A stretch of 64,000 bases of DNA from Amaurobius ferox. Its lineage: Eukaryota > Arthropoda > Arachnida > Araneae > Amaurobiidae. The translations under genes and the position numbers were made by a program. Under the pieces are notes generated by a model. That model was not told the DNA's origin. It did no database searches and saw only the letters and a list, made by a program, of their open reading frames with translations. Shown in pieces: positions 1 through 9,960 of the stretch. The stretch lies in assembly GCA_951213105.1 (NCBI GenBank), contig OX578148.1, positions 142,544,043-142,608,042 of the forward strand, read 5' to 3'. Numbering within the stretch: position 1 is the first letter of the stretch; each line of letters opens with the position of its first letter.

Positions 1-480
1 CAGGACCGGTAGAGGGTGTACTTGAACCATTTATAGTTAACTCATTACTCAGAATAACTGAATGTCCAGGTACCCAGTAAATGTTGACTCTAACATTGCT
101 ATCAAGATTGAGAATGTAGTCCCGAACAAGAGGAAGGTCATAACACATTTCTCCAAATCCACAAGAGCAGCCTGGCATATAGAGATGTTGAGATATAGAA
201 ATGTAGAGCAGATAGAGATGTAGCTCCTGTCCAAGTAAAGTCTGCAGCACAATGGAATAGCAAAGACTTTTGCTTGAAAGCCAGTAGTGTAGCTATCAAG
301 TGGGTAAGATAATTTTGTACCATTAACTGGACAGTATACACCATCCCCATTGCTAAGATCAGTGTTCCATACAATGCAATTACTCTTGTTGTAGGTAGGA
401 GTTTTCCTTCAGCCATCCCGTGAGGGAATCTGCTTACCACAAGGCTTGTCAAAAGCAAACCTGACAAGTGTCCATGTCGG
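1..480 (-). pseudogene. LINE RNase H domain remnant (non-LTR retrotransposon)
   Basis: Read on the minus strand, pieces in shifting frames resemble the RNase H domain that follows the RT of Jockey-type arthropod LINEs. A stretch like GVYCPVNGTKLSYPL then SYTTGFQAKVFAI (about 390-250) matches the first strands of the domain. A QAAL-type stretch follows near 170, and VNIYWVPGHSVILSNEL (about 90-40) matches the W-PGH-x-NE-AD end of the domain. The usual TDGS catalytic strand is degraded and frames change, so this is a dead copy. It continues past the left edge of the window. Product identity rests on motif recognition only. Confidence 0.65.
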
Positions 481-655
481 AACACTCATAGATGGCATAC
501 TGAAATATGGGTGTTCATTTAAGACATTTGCATTTAAGACAAATACCTTGAGTAATCCTTCCAGCGACCTGAAATTTAAGCCTCTTCAACATTATAGGAG
601 TATCTTCCTTGATACGCATGCAGAGATGACGTAGACTAAGCAAAAATTCAAGAGT

Positions 656-738
656 TCGACGATATAGTGATCAGTTCTTCTCTGACTCTCTCAAAGTACC
701 TGGATGATAAGAAGGATTCCACATATTGATATTTTAAA
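656..738 (+). repeat. Left arm of an inverted repeat flanking the Tc1-like element
   Basis: This segment is the imperfect reverse complement of 8820-8902; both contain the block ATCCAGGTACTTTnAGAGAGTC. Weaker similarity continues a few tens of bases beyond each end. The two arms lie about 75 and 60 bases outside the apparent Tc1 ends. They are either a fold-back element that received the Tc1, or the outer half of very long terminal repeats of the same transposon. Confidence 0.7.
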
Positions 739-859
739 TCGTAAATCAGGATAGGTTAGTTAAACTGGAGTAAATAATTAACTAATATACTAAATACATA
801 TACACGATCGGATCAAAACTATCCGGACACCTGTATGTTTTGCTTCTCCTTCAGAAAAG

Positions 860-924
860 TCACAAATTAGTATGAAGTGGGCCCACCTTTTGCTCATTGA
901 TGGCTATCACTCTATCAGGGAGGC
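860..924 (-). pseudogene. Tc1-like transposase, C-terminal end (after the insertion)
   Basis: This is the last part of the transposase reading frame interrupted at 7706. The frame continues directly across the 5-bp target duplication GAGGC into codons for a typical Tc1 C-terminus (PDRVIAI...), ending in a TGA at 860-862. The uninterrupted reading across the duplication confirms the exact insertion point of the retrotransposon. Confidence 0.75.
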
Positions 925-1297
925 AGTAAGACTCCAACAAGTTATTTTTTTTTCCACATCGCCAAATCAGCGATGAAGACCGGCAAGCATTTTAAGGGTT
1001 GCCAGAGCAACAGAGCGAGAGCCGAGAAGAGCGAGAAGATAGATATAGTGGTGAAGGCGGAAAGCAAGGCGCATCCTGCGTCGTGAACATTTTAAAGAGT
1101 TAACCAGTGAATTAAATGTTTAAGTGTTGTTATGTTATGTGCTTTCGTCTAAATAAATGTGGTTTGTGTTAAATGCGGATGTTTAATTACAGTTGGCTTT
1201 TTGTCGAGTGTTCTATTCAAATATAATGCAATGGAATTTGCGAGGTTAGTGTTCTAAAAAGAAATGGCGCACTAAAGAAGAACCTCGAAAGTTTACT
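925..1297 (+). repeat. 5' LTR of the gypsy-type element
   Basis: 373 bp, repeated at 7333-7705. It starts AGTAAG and ends TTTACT, a short terminal inversion. It holds an AATAAA poly(A) signal near 1152. The target duplication GAGGC lies immediately outside. Confidence 0.93.
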
Positions 1298-1315
1298 GGC
1301 GTAGTCGGTAGGATT
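1298..1315 (+). other. Primer-binding site, best match tRNA-Ser 3' end
   Basis: GGCGTAGTCGGTAGGATT begins at the LTR edge. Together with the last LTR base it gives TGG, complementary to tRNA CCA. Its complement resembles the 3' end of insect tRNA-Ser as I remember it (...CCTACCGACTGCG-CCA), with one G-T type mismatch. The primer assignment is from memory and should be checked against the host tRNA set. Confidence 0.7.
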
Positions 1316-1382
1316 AGTTTATTACGGAAGTAATAATCGTTCCTGGAATGAAAAACAATTTGTATGTTTCTGGTGAATAGAT

Positions 1383-1580
1383 GAAGATACGTCCGGTATC
1401 AAGTAATTAATGCACCAGCATTATAATACGAGTGGATACGATATTGATTTTTGAAAAATTACGTTGTTATATTAACATGACATATGATGATTACAATTTT
1501 CATTTCTATTGTACGATTAAGATACGTCCGGTATCAATTAATTAATGCACCAGCATTATAGTACGAGTGGATATGATATG
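1383..1580 (+). repeat. Direct duplication in the retrotransposon leader
   Basis: A stretch of about 60 bp containing AAGATACGTCCGGTATCAA and GCACCAGCATTATA occurs at about 1383-1443 and again at about 1519-1580, 136 bp apart, with a few substitutions. It lies between the primer site and the tandem array. Confidence 0.8.
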
Positions 1581-1621
1581 TCAATTTTGAGTGTATTTGT
1601 TACAGAAAATTAGTACGTCAG

Positions 1622-2355
1622 TGCTATTGAATACGCCAGTGTTCATGATAAAGTGGTCTTCTGTTAATACTGTTATTTGATAATTGAATACGCCAGTGTT
1701 CATCATAAAGTGGTTTTCTGTTAATTTAATTGATAATTGAATACACCAGTGTTCATGATAAAGTGGTTTTCTGTTAATACTGTTATTTGATAATTGAATA
1801 CGCCAGTGTTCATGATAAAGTTGTTTTCTGTTAATATTGTTATTTGATAATTGAATACGCCAGTGTTCACGATAAAGTGGTTTCCAGTTAATACTGTTAT
1901 TTGATAATTGAATCCGTCAGCGTTCATGATAAAGTGATTTTCTGTTAATTTAATTGATAATTGAATACGCCAGTGTTCACGATAAAGTGTTTTTCTGTTA
2001 ATACTGTTATTTGATAATTGAATACGCCAGTGTTCACGATAAAGTGGTTTCCAGTTAATACTGTTATTTGATAATTGAATCCGTCAGCGTTCATGATAAA
2101 GTGATTTTCTGTTAATTTAATTGATAATTGAATACGCCAGTGTTCACGATAAAGTGTTTTTCTGTTAATACTGTATTTGATAATTGAATACGCCAGTGTT
2201 CACGATAAAGTGGTTTTCTGTTAATGCTGTTATTTGATAATTGAATACGCCAGTGTTCATGATAAAGTTGTTTTCTGTTAATATTGTTATTTGATAATTG
2301 AATACGCCAGTGTTCGTGATAAAGTAGTTTTCTGGTAATACTGTTTCTTTTAGTA
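1622..2355 (+). repeat. 57-bp tandem array in the retrotransposon 5' leader, 13 copies
   Basis: The core GAATACGCCAGTGTTC, or its variant GAATCCGTCAGCGTTC, recurs at about 1629, 1686, 1738, 1795, 1852, 1909, 1961, 2018, 2075, 2127, 2186, 2243 and 2299. Spacing is mostly 57 bp, with shorter 52-bp units. About 166 bp (1852-2017) is repeated almost exactly at 2018-2183, a higher-order duplication. The array ends some 50 bp before the gag-pol start codon. Short open frames on the opposite strand here are products of the repeat. Confidence 0.9.
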
Positions 2356-2404
2356 AATTTAAACAATTTAGAGATAAATCAGTTAACTTCCCTCGTGATC
2401 AGGT

Positions 2405-5400
2405 ATGGCATTTCTTGCGAAAGGTAGAAAAGAGGATTTGATGGTTTTGGCGGAAGAATTGGGGATAATTACTAAACCTGAATTTAAAATTTTGGATTTG
2501 CGTAGAGAAATTCTTGGAAGTGAAGACTACGACGAAGAATTTACGAAAGAACTCCTCTTTACTATTATTAAAGAAAGAAAATATCAAATAGAAAAGGAGG
2601 AAAAAGAAAGAAAAGATCAAATAGAAAAGGAGGAAAAAGAAAGAAAAGATCAAATAGAATTTGAGTTAGAAAAACTCAGAATCGAAAGGGGTGTTACTCA
2701 AGATTCTACGTCCTTAAATTTAGGGAGTAGTGAAAGATCAAAAAGCAGTTTCGAATTGATAAAATTGATGCCAAAATTTGACTTGAAGAATGATGACATG
2801 TTATATCTCACGCTTTTTGAGAGACAAGCTAAAAGAGCCCACGTAGACATGACGGATTGGGTGTCAAGTCTGTTGCCACTTTTGCCTTCTGAGATCATAC
2901 AACTCATCACACGGGAGTCAGAGGAAAAGTTTGAAGATTATGAATACGTTAAGGGTATTCTATTAAAGAGATTCAAGATGAATCCAGAAAGTTTCCGAAA
3001 AAAGTTCGTGCAGCTACAGAAAGTTCCCGAGAAATCGTGGCGTGATTTCGTATTTGAATTAACCAGGTACTTTGAAGAGTGGATTGATGGTCTCGAAATT
3101 AGAGATTTTGATAGCCTAAAGAAATTGATGATTACTGATCAACTAAAGAAAAGGGTACCTGGGGAGGTACGAGAACATTTCTTAGATGAATGGTTAAAAA
3201 TTGTAGCACCCAATATGTTGGCAGACAAGTTAGATGAATATGAAAGTATACGTGTAAACTATACGAAATCAACAGGTATAGTCCGGAAAGAGAAGGTTGA
3301 GTATCACCAAAGCGAATTTAGGGAAAAGGAAAAATTTGGAGCACCACCAAACATCACAGGGGTTGGCGAAAAAATTTGGAAAAATGGAAATGTTCCAGGA
3401 AGGGGACATCAAAGTTACAAGAGCCAACCAGGTTACAATTGGAGAAATGACACTTCTAAAATCAACTATAAACCTATTTGTTTTTCATGTGGAGCTGAGG
3501 GTCATATTGGAAAATTTTGTACGTTAAGGAATAATCAGAGAAAATCACCCAACACTAATGCTCAAAGCAATCATGTTCGAACTATACAGTCTAAGGATGA
3601 AAATAACTCTCAAGTTCTGACAGCACGAATTACCGTACCGGTGTCAGTGCAGGATAATACCAAGAATAATGTGGATACCCTCCATACCATACATATAAAA
3701 TGTGGAGAAACTTCACTTGTAGGCATAGTAGATTCGGGGGCACAAATCTCAGTGATACGTGAAGATTTAGTAATGGACGTTCATAGTGAAGGAGAGGGCA
3801 GAATCAAAATTGTCTCAGCTTTTGGAGAAAGTGAGATCGCTCCTTTGAAGATGATTTTGATGAAAATTGATGACAAATTACATGGAATAGTCCCCATAAT
3901 ATGTGCAGTTTCTAAAAAACTAACAAGTGATATGTTAGTGTGCTCTACAGCTTATGAGTCGTTGCGGGAGAATATACATTTGCATGAATTGGATCAGAAT
4001 ATCATGATCGATAATGCTACCTATCTTGGCGAAAAGGAGGAGAAAGTAGGGTCTGACCAGGAAGTAATGAATGAAAATGGTCAAGAAGAAAATACGTGCA
4101 GTGACCATGGTACTGTGAATGCTACTCAGGTCGAGAGTGATGGGAAACAAGAGCAGAAGTCGAGTAAGGATAACGAAGTAAAGAGCTCGTTTATTCAATT
4201 GCAACATGAAGATGAGACGTTGAGAAAAGTCTGGGACTATGCAAGAAAGGGACAAAATGCATACGAGATAATTGACGAAGTCTTGGTCCATTCTGAATGG
4301 ATTACGGGTGAGACAGTCAAACAAGTAGTTTTGCCGATCTGCAAACGCCAAGATGTTCTTAGAATGGCTCACGAGATTCCATTAGCTGGCCATTTGGGAG
4401 AACAAAAGACTAGACAGAGAATTAAATTTTCATTCTTTTGGCCTACCCTAAAACAAGATGTGGCCAAATTTTGTGAAAGCTGCAAGATTTGTCAGATGAG
4501 ACGAGTTGTTACATACAGGGACAGAATTCCCATACAACCGATAGCGAGACCAGAAACGCCTTTCGAAGTTTGGAGTTTAGATTGCATTGGCCCGTTAGAA
4601 CCTCCTTCTGGGCGAGGACATAAGTATATTATATGTGCGATAGATCTGTGTACAAGATGGGCTGAAGCCATTCCGGTTAAAGAAATCGGTGCAAAAACAA
4701 CATGCAATGCATTGATGAAAATTTTTACTCAGACCGGGTTTCCAAAATTGATCTGCACTGATCAAGGAACATATTTTACAGCAAAATTAACTGAAGCATT
4801 TTTAGGTATATTAGGGATATCTCCCAGATTTTCTACACCTGGACATCCCGAAAGCATGGGTGCTGTGGAGAGATGGAATAGAAATTTGAAAAATATGATG
4901 AACAAAAATATTCAGGAATATGGGCGGAATTGGGATATACACCTTCCCTACCTTCTGTTTGCATATAGAGAAGTTCCCCATAGTACAACAGGTGTATCAC
5001 CGTTTCAGCTAGTATATGGACGCCTACCCCCAGGACCACTTGCTCTACTAAAAGATGTATGGATCGGTGAAAGGAAAATTCCCACCAAGGCATCCCGAAA
5101 TGTGGAGGAATATCTACATGATCTAATAGAGAAATTGAAAAAAGGACATGAGATTGCAACTCAGAAATCCGAAGTAACTCAGGAAAATTACGCTTCTAGA
5201 TACAATTTGAGATCAAAAGAAAAACATTTTAAGATCGGGGATAAGGTTTTAATTTTATTGCCCTCATCCAGCCATAAGTTACAAAACACTTGGATGGGTC
5301 CAGTGACGGTTATTCAGCTTACAAGGCCAAATTCGGCTGTTGTAGAATACGATGACGGAACTCGAAGAGAATTACATGTAAACAAATTGAGACCCTACAT

Positions 5401-6925
5401 CAATCGTATCGAACAAATCGGACTTATTTTCGACGAAGACAAAGAATTTGGAGAACTGCATTGTGTGCTTACAAACCGAGTTAACATTACGCGAAAGGAA
5501 GTAAGAAAGTATATTGAGGGGAAAACAACGACCTTGGAAACAGAACAACGCCTACAACTAAGTTCCTTACTATGCAATTTTCATGACGTTTTTAGCACTA
5601 TCCCTGGACGGGCGAAGGTGGAAGGGCATTCCATCAAGGTTACCTCAGAGTGTAGCCCTAAAAAGTTACATCCATATCGTATTCCTATGTCATTGCAGAA
5701 AGAAGTGGATCGTCAAATACAAGAATTACTAAATCTAAAATTGATTGAACCAAGCGACAGCGATTGGGCGCATCCCCTTGTATGTGTAGCAAAAAAGGAT
5801 GGTAGCGTCAGACTTTGCGTCGATTTTAGATTGCTGAACAGTTTTACAGTGCCCAATGCTTATCCAATGAAAGTTGCTGATGAACTCAAAATGCTCATAG
5901 GAGACTCTCAATATATCACAGTTCTAGATATGACCAAGGGGTACTGGAAAATCCATATGAAAGAGGATGACAAACCCTACACAGCATTTGTGACCCATGC
6001 CGGACATTTTCAGTGGAGAGTGTTACCTTTCGGTCTGAAGAATGCAGGAAGCACATTTCAGAAATCAATGGACCACGTGTTGGCATCTCACCAGGAGTAT
6101 TGTCGGTCTTACATTGATGATGTTGCTATATTTTCAAAAACGTGGCTCGATCATTTGTCCCACATAAATGCTGTATTCAAAACATTGCGTGAAGTTGGAC
6201 TAACTGTAAATCTAAACAAATGTGATTTCGGAAAAAATGAAGTGAAATTTTTGGGCCATATTATAGGATCGGGACGACATTCTCCTGACCCAGATAAGGT
6301 TGAAACGATGAAAAAATTAGCACGGCCTATTGATAAGAGGGAATTAAGGGGTATTTTAGGACTAGCTAACTATTACCGAGATTATATCCCAAATGTCGCT
6401 TCAGTAGTGATACCCTTAACTGATCTAACCAAGAAAAGAATACCAAACAAGATACCATGGAGTAGAAAGGAAGAAGATGAGTTTACAAAGTTGAAGCAAT
6501 GTTTAACTGAAATGGCGGTTCTTTACACCCCTGAACTTAACAAACCCTTTCAGCTTTATACCGACGCGTCCGGTACCGCGGTAGGAGCTTGTTTGGCGCA
6601 AGAAGATGATTCCAAGAAGGAAAAACCGATCGCCTTCTATAGTAAAAAGCTCACCCCCTGTCAGACTCGTTGGTCTACGATTGAAAGGGAAGCATATAGC
6701 GTCATCGCTGCTCTTAAGAAATATGAGACTTGGATCTTCGGGTCAGAAGTACAAATTATCTCGGATCATAATCCGCTGACCTACTTAACCCATACAGTGC
6801 CGCAAAGTGCAAAGTTGGCTCGGTGGGCCTTAGCCCTCCAGCGATACAATATTACAATCAGTTATCGAAAGGGAGCGTTACACGGAAACGCGGACGCTAT
6901 GTCTAGAATTCCCATGACTGACTAA
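2405..6925 (+). CDS. Gag-protease-integrase-RT-RNase H polyprotein
   Basis: A single uninterrupted frame of 1,506 codons encodes all retrotransposition proteins. Gag occupies about residues 1-390, with a charged coiled-coil near 60-85 made of EKEEKERKDQI repeats. A CCHC knuckle (C359, C362, H367, C372) follows. The aspartic protease DSGA lies near 442. Integrase has an HHCC finger (about 655-692) and a DD35E core (D in SLDCIG near 726, D in CTDQG near 785, E in GAVERWN near 822). RT follows, with motif YIDD near 1235, then RNase H with TDAS near 1384 and a HGNADAMSR end near 1493. Integrase before RT is opposite to most Ty3/gypsy elements. No frameshift separates gag from pol, so Gag:Pol ratio would need proteolysis or another mechanism. 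The start is the first ATG after the leader array. All catalytic residues are present. Confidence 0.93.
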   Translation: MAFLAKGRKEDLMVLAEELGIITKPEFKILDLRREILGSEDYDEEFTKELLFTIIKERKYQIEKEEKERKDQIEKEEKERKDQIEFELEKLRIERGVTQDSTSLNLGSSERSKSSFELIKLMPKFDLKNDDMLYLTLFERQAKRAHVDMTDWVSSLLPLLPSEIIQLITRESEEKFEDYEYVKGILLKRFKMNPESFRKKFVQLQKVPEKSWRDFVFELTRYFEEWIDGLEIRDFDSLKKLMITDQLKKRVPGEVREHFLDEWLKIVAPNMLADKLDEYESIRVNYTKSTGIVRKEKVEYHQSEFREKEKFGAPPNITGVGEKIWKNGNVPGRGHQSYKSQPGYNWRNDTSKINYKPICFSCGAEGHIGKFCTLRNNQRKSPNTNAQSNHVRTIQSKDENNSQVLTARITVPVSVQDNTKNNVDTLHTIHIKCGETSLVGIVDSGAQISVIREDLVMDVHSEGEGRIKIVSAFGESEIAPLKMILMKIDDKLHGIVPIICAVSKKLTSDMLVCSTAYESLRENIHLHELDQNIMIDNATYLGEKEEKVGSDQEVMNENGQEENTCSDHGTVNATQVESDGKQEQKSSKDNEVKSSFIQLQHEDETLRKVWDYARKGQNAYEIIDEVLVHSEWITGETVKQVVLPICKRQDVLRMAHEIPLAGHLGEQKTRQRIKFSFFWPTLKQDVAKFCESCKICQMRRVVTYRDRIPIQPIARPETPFEVWSLDCIGPLEPPSGRGHKYIICAIDLCTRWAEAIPVKEIGAKTTCNALMKIFTQTGFPKLICTDQGTYFTAKLTEAFLGILGISPRFSTPGHPESMGAVERWNRNLKNMMNKNIQEYGRNWDIHLPYLLFAYREVPHSTTGVSPFQLVYGRLPPGPLALLKDVWIGERKIPTKASRNVEEYLHDLIEKLKKGHEIATQKSEVTQENYASRYNLRSKEKHFKIGDKVLILLPSSSHKLQNTWMGPVTVIQLTRPNSAVVEYDDGTRRELHVNKLRPYINRIEQIGLIFDEDKEFGELHCVLTNRVNITRKEVRKYIEGKTTTLETEQRLQLSSLLCNFHDVFSTIPGRAKVEGHSIKVTSECSPKKLHPYRIPMSLQKEVDRQIQELLNLKLIEPSDSDWAHPLVCVAKKDGSVRLCVDFRLLNSFTVPNAYPMKVADELKMLIGDSQYITVLDMTKGYWKIHMKEDDKPYTAFVTHAGHFQWRVLPFGLKNAGSTFQKSMDHVLASHQEYCRSYIDDVAIFSKTWLDHLSHINAVFKTLREVGLTVNLNKCDFGKNEVKFLGHIIGSGRHSPDPDKVETMKKLARPIDKRELRGILGLANYYRDYIPNVASVVIPLTDLTKKRIPNKIPWSRKEEDEFTKLKQCLTEMAVLYTPELNKPFQLYTDASGTAVGACLAQEDDSKKEKPIAFYSKKLTPCQTRWSTIEREAYSVIAALKKYETWIFGSEVQIISDHNPLTYLTHTVPQSAKLARWALALQRYNITISYRKGALHGNADAMSRIPMTD

Positions 6926-7321
6926 TTAGGTAGGGTGGAAGAACATTCATTCTTCATTTGCAGTAAGACTATCACTTGAATTGCAGAAATCGAGGACTGA
7001 AATGCTGTGAAGAGTTATTAATGTTTTACTGTTATTGTGTTTTGATATATATATGTGACTATTCTTTAAGTTATAACATTTCTTATTGTAACATGGTAGG
7101 AAATATTATTACTAAACTATTAGATTTTTTTTTGAAAATATTAGGTGTTTTGAAATATACTGTAATATTGTATTGTTAAATCAGTATGCTCATAGACGTA
7201 AAATTTAATGTATCAGTATACACTTTTTAAGTTGTTAGGACTGTATTTTCAATGTGTATATGCCCATAGAACTCTATTTTCAACAACATTGTCTTTAAAG
7301 AGACAAATGTGCTTTTTTTTT

Positions 7322-7332
7322 AAGGGGGGAGT
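7322..7332 (+). other. Polypurine tract
   Basis: AAGGGGGGAGT directly before the right LTR, preceded by a T run. This is the expected second-strand priming site of an LTR retrotransposon. The 400 bp between the stop codon and this tract is AT-rich and has no supported gene. Confidence 0.85.
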
Positions 7333-7705
7333 AGTAAGACTCCAACAAGTTATTTTTTTTTCCACATCGCCAAATCAGCGATGAAGACCGGCAAGCATTT
7401 TAAGGGTTGCCAGAGCAACAGAGCGAGAACCGAGAAGAGCGAGAAGATAGATATAGTGGTGAAGGCGGAAAGCAAGGCGCATCCTGCGTCGTGAACATTT
7501 TAAAGAGTTAACCAGTGAATTAAATGTTTAAGTGTTGTTATGTTATGTGCTTTCGTCTAAATAAATGTGGTTTGTATTAAATGCGGATGTTTAATTACAG
7601 TTGGCTTTTTGTCGAGTGTTCTATTCAAATATAATGCAATGGAATTTGCGAGGTTAGTGTTCTAAAAAGAAATGGCGCACTAAAGAAGAACCTCGAAAGT
7701 TTACT
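7333..7705 (+). repeat. 3' LTR of the gypsy-type element
   Basis: 373 bp, essentially identical to 925-1297, followed by the second copy of the target duplication GAGGC. Confidence 0.93.
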
Positions 7706-8633
7706 GAGGCTATCTACTAGTTTCTGGGATGTTGCAGCAGGAATTGCACGCCATTCTTTTAAACGAATACTAGTCAACTCAGCCGTCGATATGGGGTGTT
7801 TTGGCCTAGCTCGCAGTCGACGTCCCAATTCATCCCATAGGTGTTCTATGGGATTGATGTCTGGGCTCTGAGCAGGCTAGTCGAATTCCTCAACATCCAT
7901 ATCAGCAAACCAGCTCTAAACAGCCCGTGCTTTGTGGACTGTTGCCACAATGCAGGCAGCATAGAATTGTCCAAAATGTCGAGACATCCTTCGGTCTTCA
8001 GAGTTCCCTTCACAAGAATAAAAGGGCCAAGCCCGAATCATGAAAAACAGCTCCAAACCATTACGCTTCTACCACCAAACTTAATTTGTGGCACAATACA
8101 GTCATGTAAAGGGCGTTCACCCGGCATTCTCAACACCCAGACTCTACCATCGGATTACCAGAGAGTGTACCGTGATTCGTTGCTCTATAACACTTGACAC
8201 CATTGCTGAAAGCTCGATTTTTTGCACGCTTTGCACCACTGTAAGCGAAGCTTTGCATTGGTTTCGGTAACGCTTGGTTTATATGCAACTGCTCGCCCGT
8301 GAAAACCAACACTTCGCAGTTCTTAACGAACTGCCATTGTGCTGACGTTGCATCCAAAAGTTTCCTGAAATTCCGAACAAACTATTTCCGTCGATTGCAT
8401 GCTTTCATAACTGTCTTCAGCACTCTGCGGTCGCTTTCTACGAAATGAAATGGTCGACCAGGTCATGAATGCACAGTTGTAGCGCCTGTGCGTTTCCACT
8501 TCACGATAACATCATTTATGGTGGAACGGGCCACTCGTAGCATGACACAAATCTCACGAACAAAATTTTCACAGCAGCGGCAACCAATCACTTCACCAAG
8601 TTCAAACTCATTTAGCTCGCGTTATCCTCCCAT
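7706..8633 (-). pseudogene. Tc1-like transposase, main part
   Basis: Reading begins at an ATG at 8633 and runs leftward. In several frames an N-terminal helix-turn-helix is discernible (VARSTINDVIVKWKRTG). Near the left end the Tc1-type stretch NPIEHLWDELGRRLR (about 7850-7800) matches the region around the last catalytic acid of DD34E transposases. Multiple stops and frame changes interrupt it. The frame continues past the gypsy insertion at 860-924. This element is older than the retrotransposon that sits in it. Confidence 0.75.
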
Positions 8634-8819
8634 TTTACTTTTTTGATTTTGAAATTAAATTTGTTAACTCATCTGATTTCTTTTATACTTGTCTGGGAAC
8701 TAGAAATTTGACGTCACTGGCAGAATCCACCATGTACAAGGGTGTCAGAAGACTTTTGATTATTATTTGCATAAAATTGGACTGGTTCATTTTCAAAACA
8801 GCGGTGTCCGATGAATTTG

Positions 8820-8902
8820 TAAAATGTCAATTTGTGGAAATCCCTTTATCATCCAGGTACTTTCAGAGAGTCCGAGAAAAATTGATCACTATATCGTCGA
8901 TA
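8820..8902 (-). repeat. Right arm of the inverted repeat flanking the Tc1-like element
   Basis: Imperfect reverse complement of 656-738. The 8903-9173 stretch between it and the polymerase element holds no gene that I can support. Confidence 0.7.
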
Positions 8903-9173
8903 TCTTTGTGAATTTTCACGATATTCCAGTGGATTTTTTATAGAAGTTGCCTACAGTATTCACTACAAAATCATGAAAGAAAACTATTGCTATGTTTCGC
9001 ACCTGTGCAACAAAAACTTAGTTTCTACAAATGCTTATATCTCATCGTATATGCAATGCTTTAATTTTCAATTGAAGTATAATGTTTTTCTTGGACGTTG
9101 ACTAATGTTCTGTAAGTTTCGTAAAATTTGATTGAAACCTATGGATATTGTAAACAAAAAACATGTAACAAAA

Positions 9174-9179
9174 CTTGTC
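9174..9179. other. Left target-site duplication of the palindromic element
   Basis: CTTGTC immediately before the 5'-AG terminus at 9180; the identical hexamer follows the other end at 23132-23137. A 6-bp duplication is the standard length for Polinton/Maverick integration. Confidence 0.88.
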
Positions 9180-9440
9180 AGCAGGGGAATAGGGAGAGTT
9201 CAGCGGCACTTCAGAGGAAGTAAAGTGCTATACTTTAACATGGGGAACCCTCCGAGGCCAGAAAATGAGTGCATCAACAGAGGCGGTGCTTTAACATAGG
9301 GATTCTCACAAGTCGGTGTGAGGCAGCACAGTTCCATAAGGTGACGTCACAGAAGAGAGTGGAGTGTATGACGTATATTGTTTTTTCTTTTTCTTTTTTT
9401 CCTATATTTTTTGGCAAATGTAAGTTTTCTACTTCTGTAA

Positions 9441-9960
9441 TTTTTTTTTTTTTTTTTTTTTTTTTTAAATGTGGTAATGGGAAAAATTAACATTTTGTTA
9501 AAATGTTCCAAAACCGTAAAAAAGTAACAAAAAATGTGGTAATGGGCAAAATTAACATTTTGCGTCTTTTTTTTGAAAATGTTAATTTCTCTATGGGAAT
9601 TAACATGGGTTTTCACACTTTTGTAATTTTTTTTCAAAAAATGTGGTAATGGGAAAAATTAACTTTTTGTACAAAATGTCTCAAAAACGTAAAAAAGTAA
9701 CAAAAAATGTGGTAATGGGCAAAATTAACATTTTTGCGATTTTCTTCAAAATTCCAATTTCTCTATGGGAATTAACATGGGTTTTCGCACCTTTGTAATT
9801 TTTTTACAAAAAAATGTGCGTTTTTACAAAAATGGTACTAAAAATGTGGTAATGGGAAAAATTAACTTTTTGCACAAAATGTTGCAAAAACGTAAAAAAA
9901 CAACAAAAATGTGTGTTTTTTACAAAAATGTGATAAAAAAGCGAGTTTTCAAAGTAGCAG
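9441..9960 (+). repeat. Subterminal degenerate tandem repeats of the left arm
   Basis: A run of 26 T is followed by about three imperfect units of roughly 190 bp built from ATGTGGTAATGGG, AAAATTAACTTTTTG and CTATGGGAATTAACATGGG. The mirrored copy occupies about 22390-22877, with a run of about 30 A. These repeats lie between the terminus and the 3' end of the gene. They could be replication-origin or packaging-like terminal repeats, or simple slippage products. Frames called here are repeat artefacts. Confidence 0.75.

Larger units (their letters stand above)
925..7705 (+). mobile_element. Intact Ty3/gypsy-type LTR retrotransposon with integrase before RT (Gmr1-like order)
   Basis: The element is 6,781 bp. 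It has 373-bp LTRs, a 5-bp target duplication GAGGC (920-924 and 7706-7710), a tRNA-type primer site directly after the left LTR, one open gag-pol frame and a purine tract directly before the right LTR. LTR ends are AGTAA...TTACT rather than TG...CA. The two LTRs differ at only two positions that I saw (G/A near 1020 and 7429; G/A near 1168 and 7577), so insertion is recent. No env-like frame is present. Domain order within pol (protease, integrase, RT, RNase H) is that of Gmr1-type elements and of Ty1/copia, not of standard Ty3/gypsy. Confidence 0.93.
812..8760 (-). mobile_element. Decayed Tc1/mariner-type transposon split by the gypsy insertion
   Basis: Imperfect terminal inverted repeats are visible: ATCAAAACTATCCGGACACC at the left, and at the right the complement of a matching ATCAAAA...GACACCC stretch ending at 8760, next to a TA. 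Without the 6.8-kb retrotransposon the element would be about 1.2 kb, a normal Tc1 size. The transposase lies on the minus strand and is badly decayed. The retrotransposon entered the last 30 or so codons. Confidence 0.7.

Noticed and set aside
138..485. A 115-codon minus-strand open frame as a host gene
   Set aside because: Its region is explained by a decayed LINE RNase H domain read across other frames; the open frame itself matches nothing.
1721..2366. Minus-strand frames with repeated FNYQI and HWRIQLS residues
   Set aside because: They are translations of the 57-bp leader array.
2399..2653. Minus-strand frame rich in FFLLFYLIF
   Set aside because: Shadow of the coiled-coil repeats of gag on the opposite strand.
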